Of a stretch of DNA of 46,212 nucleotides, positions 46,110 through 46,212 are shown piece after piece. The stretch lies in NCBI GenBank assembly GCA_028687575.1, contig JAQTZW010000019.1, positions 1 through 46,212 of the forward strand, in the 5' to 3' direction. The notes under the pieces are model-generated. The model did not search any database and was not told the origin of the DNA. It saw nothing but the letters and a program-made list of their open reading frames with translations. The stretch is from Gallionella sp. Its GTDB lineage: Bacteria > Pseudomonadota > Gammaproteobacteria > Burkholderiales > Gallionellaceae. How positions within the stretch are numbered: the stretch's first letter is position 1; every line of letters begins with the position of its first letter. A program made the position numbers and the translations under genes.

Positions 46110-46212
46110 GTTCATTTCGCTGTAGCCCTTTATTGACGTGGCTTTCAGCACGTTTTTGCATTCCGACGATTTCAAATCCTATCTGGAATCGCCTTTGGTT
46201 AAAAAACCGTAT
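46092..46212 (+). mobile_element. probable left end of an insertion sequence
   Basis: From about 46092 (CTGTCCGGTAGATTTTAAG) the mob frame stops, and non-coding sequence leads to a new open frame. The start could be the terminal repeat of an insertion sequence. The other end lies outside the window, so neither family nor target duplication can be given. Confidence 0.4.
46138..46212 (+). CDS. partial open frame at the right edge, possible transposase start
   Basis: A GTG at 46138 opens a frame that runs off the window (25 codons seen). It reads VAFSTFLHSDDFKSYLESPL and then VKKPY, and looks protein-like. It may be the N-terminus of a transposase, which fits the inserted-sequence context. The family is unknown and no ribosome binding site is clear. 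Confidence 0.4.
   Translation, partial: MAFSTFLHSDDFKSYLESPLVKKPY

Larger units (their letters stand above)
43098..46212 (+). mobile_element. integrated element (left part) at ssrA
   Basis: From the end of ssrA to the right edge all genes are of the type carried by integrated elements: tyrosine integrase, AlpA regulator, small proteins and a MobV-like relaxase start. Housekeeping genes stop at ssrA. The right end is outside the window, so size and full content are unknown. Confidence 0.85.

Overview
The window looks like the chromosome of a betaproteobacterium, most like the iron- and sulfur-oxidising Nitrosomonadales/Gallionellaceae. That placement is inferred from gene order and protein sequence; no search was run. 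The base composition is moderately G+C-rich. Most of the window is ordinary housekeeping sequence. The last 3 kb or so are the left end of an integrated mobile element.

Layout. (1) 1-315: minus-strand rrn promoter and leader (the 16S gene lies just outside the left edge) and an initiator tRNA-fMet with its own promoter. (2) 442-6204: a tightly coupled heavy-metal RND efflux operon (adaptor, CzcA/CusA-type pump, DUF3240 protein, TolC-type outer-membrane protein), followed by a DUF389 membrane protein. (3) 7835-14315: a methyltransferase, an alpha/beta hydrolase with a cysteine nucleophile and a strong terminator, then a separate acyl carrier protein / ketosynthase / HAE-type RND pump unit. (4) 14359-19859: a B12-binding radical SAM protein, queG, divergent tsaE-amiC, and an ankyrin protein. 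(5) 19970-41100: a 21-kb minus-strand block, gyrA-serC-serA-pheA-methyltransferase-hisC-aroF-tyrA-aroA/cmk-rpsA-ihfB-lapA-lapB-pyrF-rfaE1-rfaD-cysM-fimV. It joins serine, aromatic amino acid, histidine, pyrimidine and LPS-heptose genes with translation and DNA topology genes. (6) 41283-43097: ubiG, gph and the tmRNA gene ssrA. (7) 43098-46212: a mobile element at the ssrA 3' end with a tyrosine integrase, an AlpA regulator, a winged-helix-like protein, a 47-residue protein and the N-terminus of a MobV-like relaxase. That relaxase appears to be cut by a further insertion sequence running off the right edge.

How the genes work together. Stop/start overlaps of four bases or less couple most genes of the metal-efflux operon and several of the amino-acid block (serA/pheA, hisC/aroF, lapB/pyrF, pyrF/rfaE1). 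The block supplies chorismate-derived amino acids (aroF, aroA, pheA, tyrA, hisC) and serine (serA, serC), together with LPS biogenesis control (lapA, lapB, rfaE1, rfaD).

The most notable non-gene structure is a heptanucleotide repeat (GTGAAAC/G). It fills the rfaE1-rfaD gap as facing arrays, and it also lies in frame inside aroA, where it appears to add about seven residues. Other notable points are the ACP/ketosynthase/RND unit, a two-hairpin palindromic repeat between tyrA and aroF, and GGGGGCAT repeats in front of the integrase. I did not find a clearly new defence or biosynthetic system; the best candidates for something undescribed are the ACP/ketosynthase/RND unit and the heptamer repeats.
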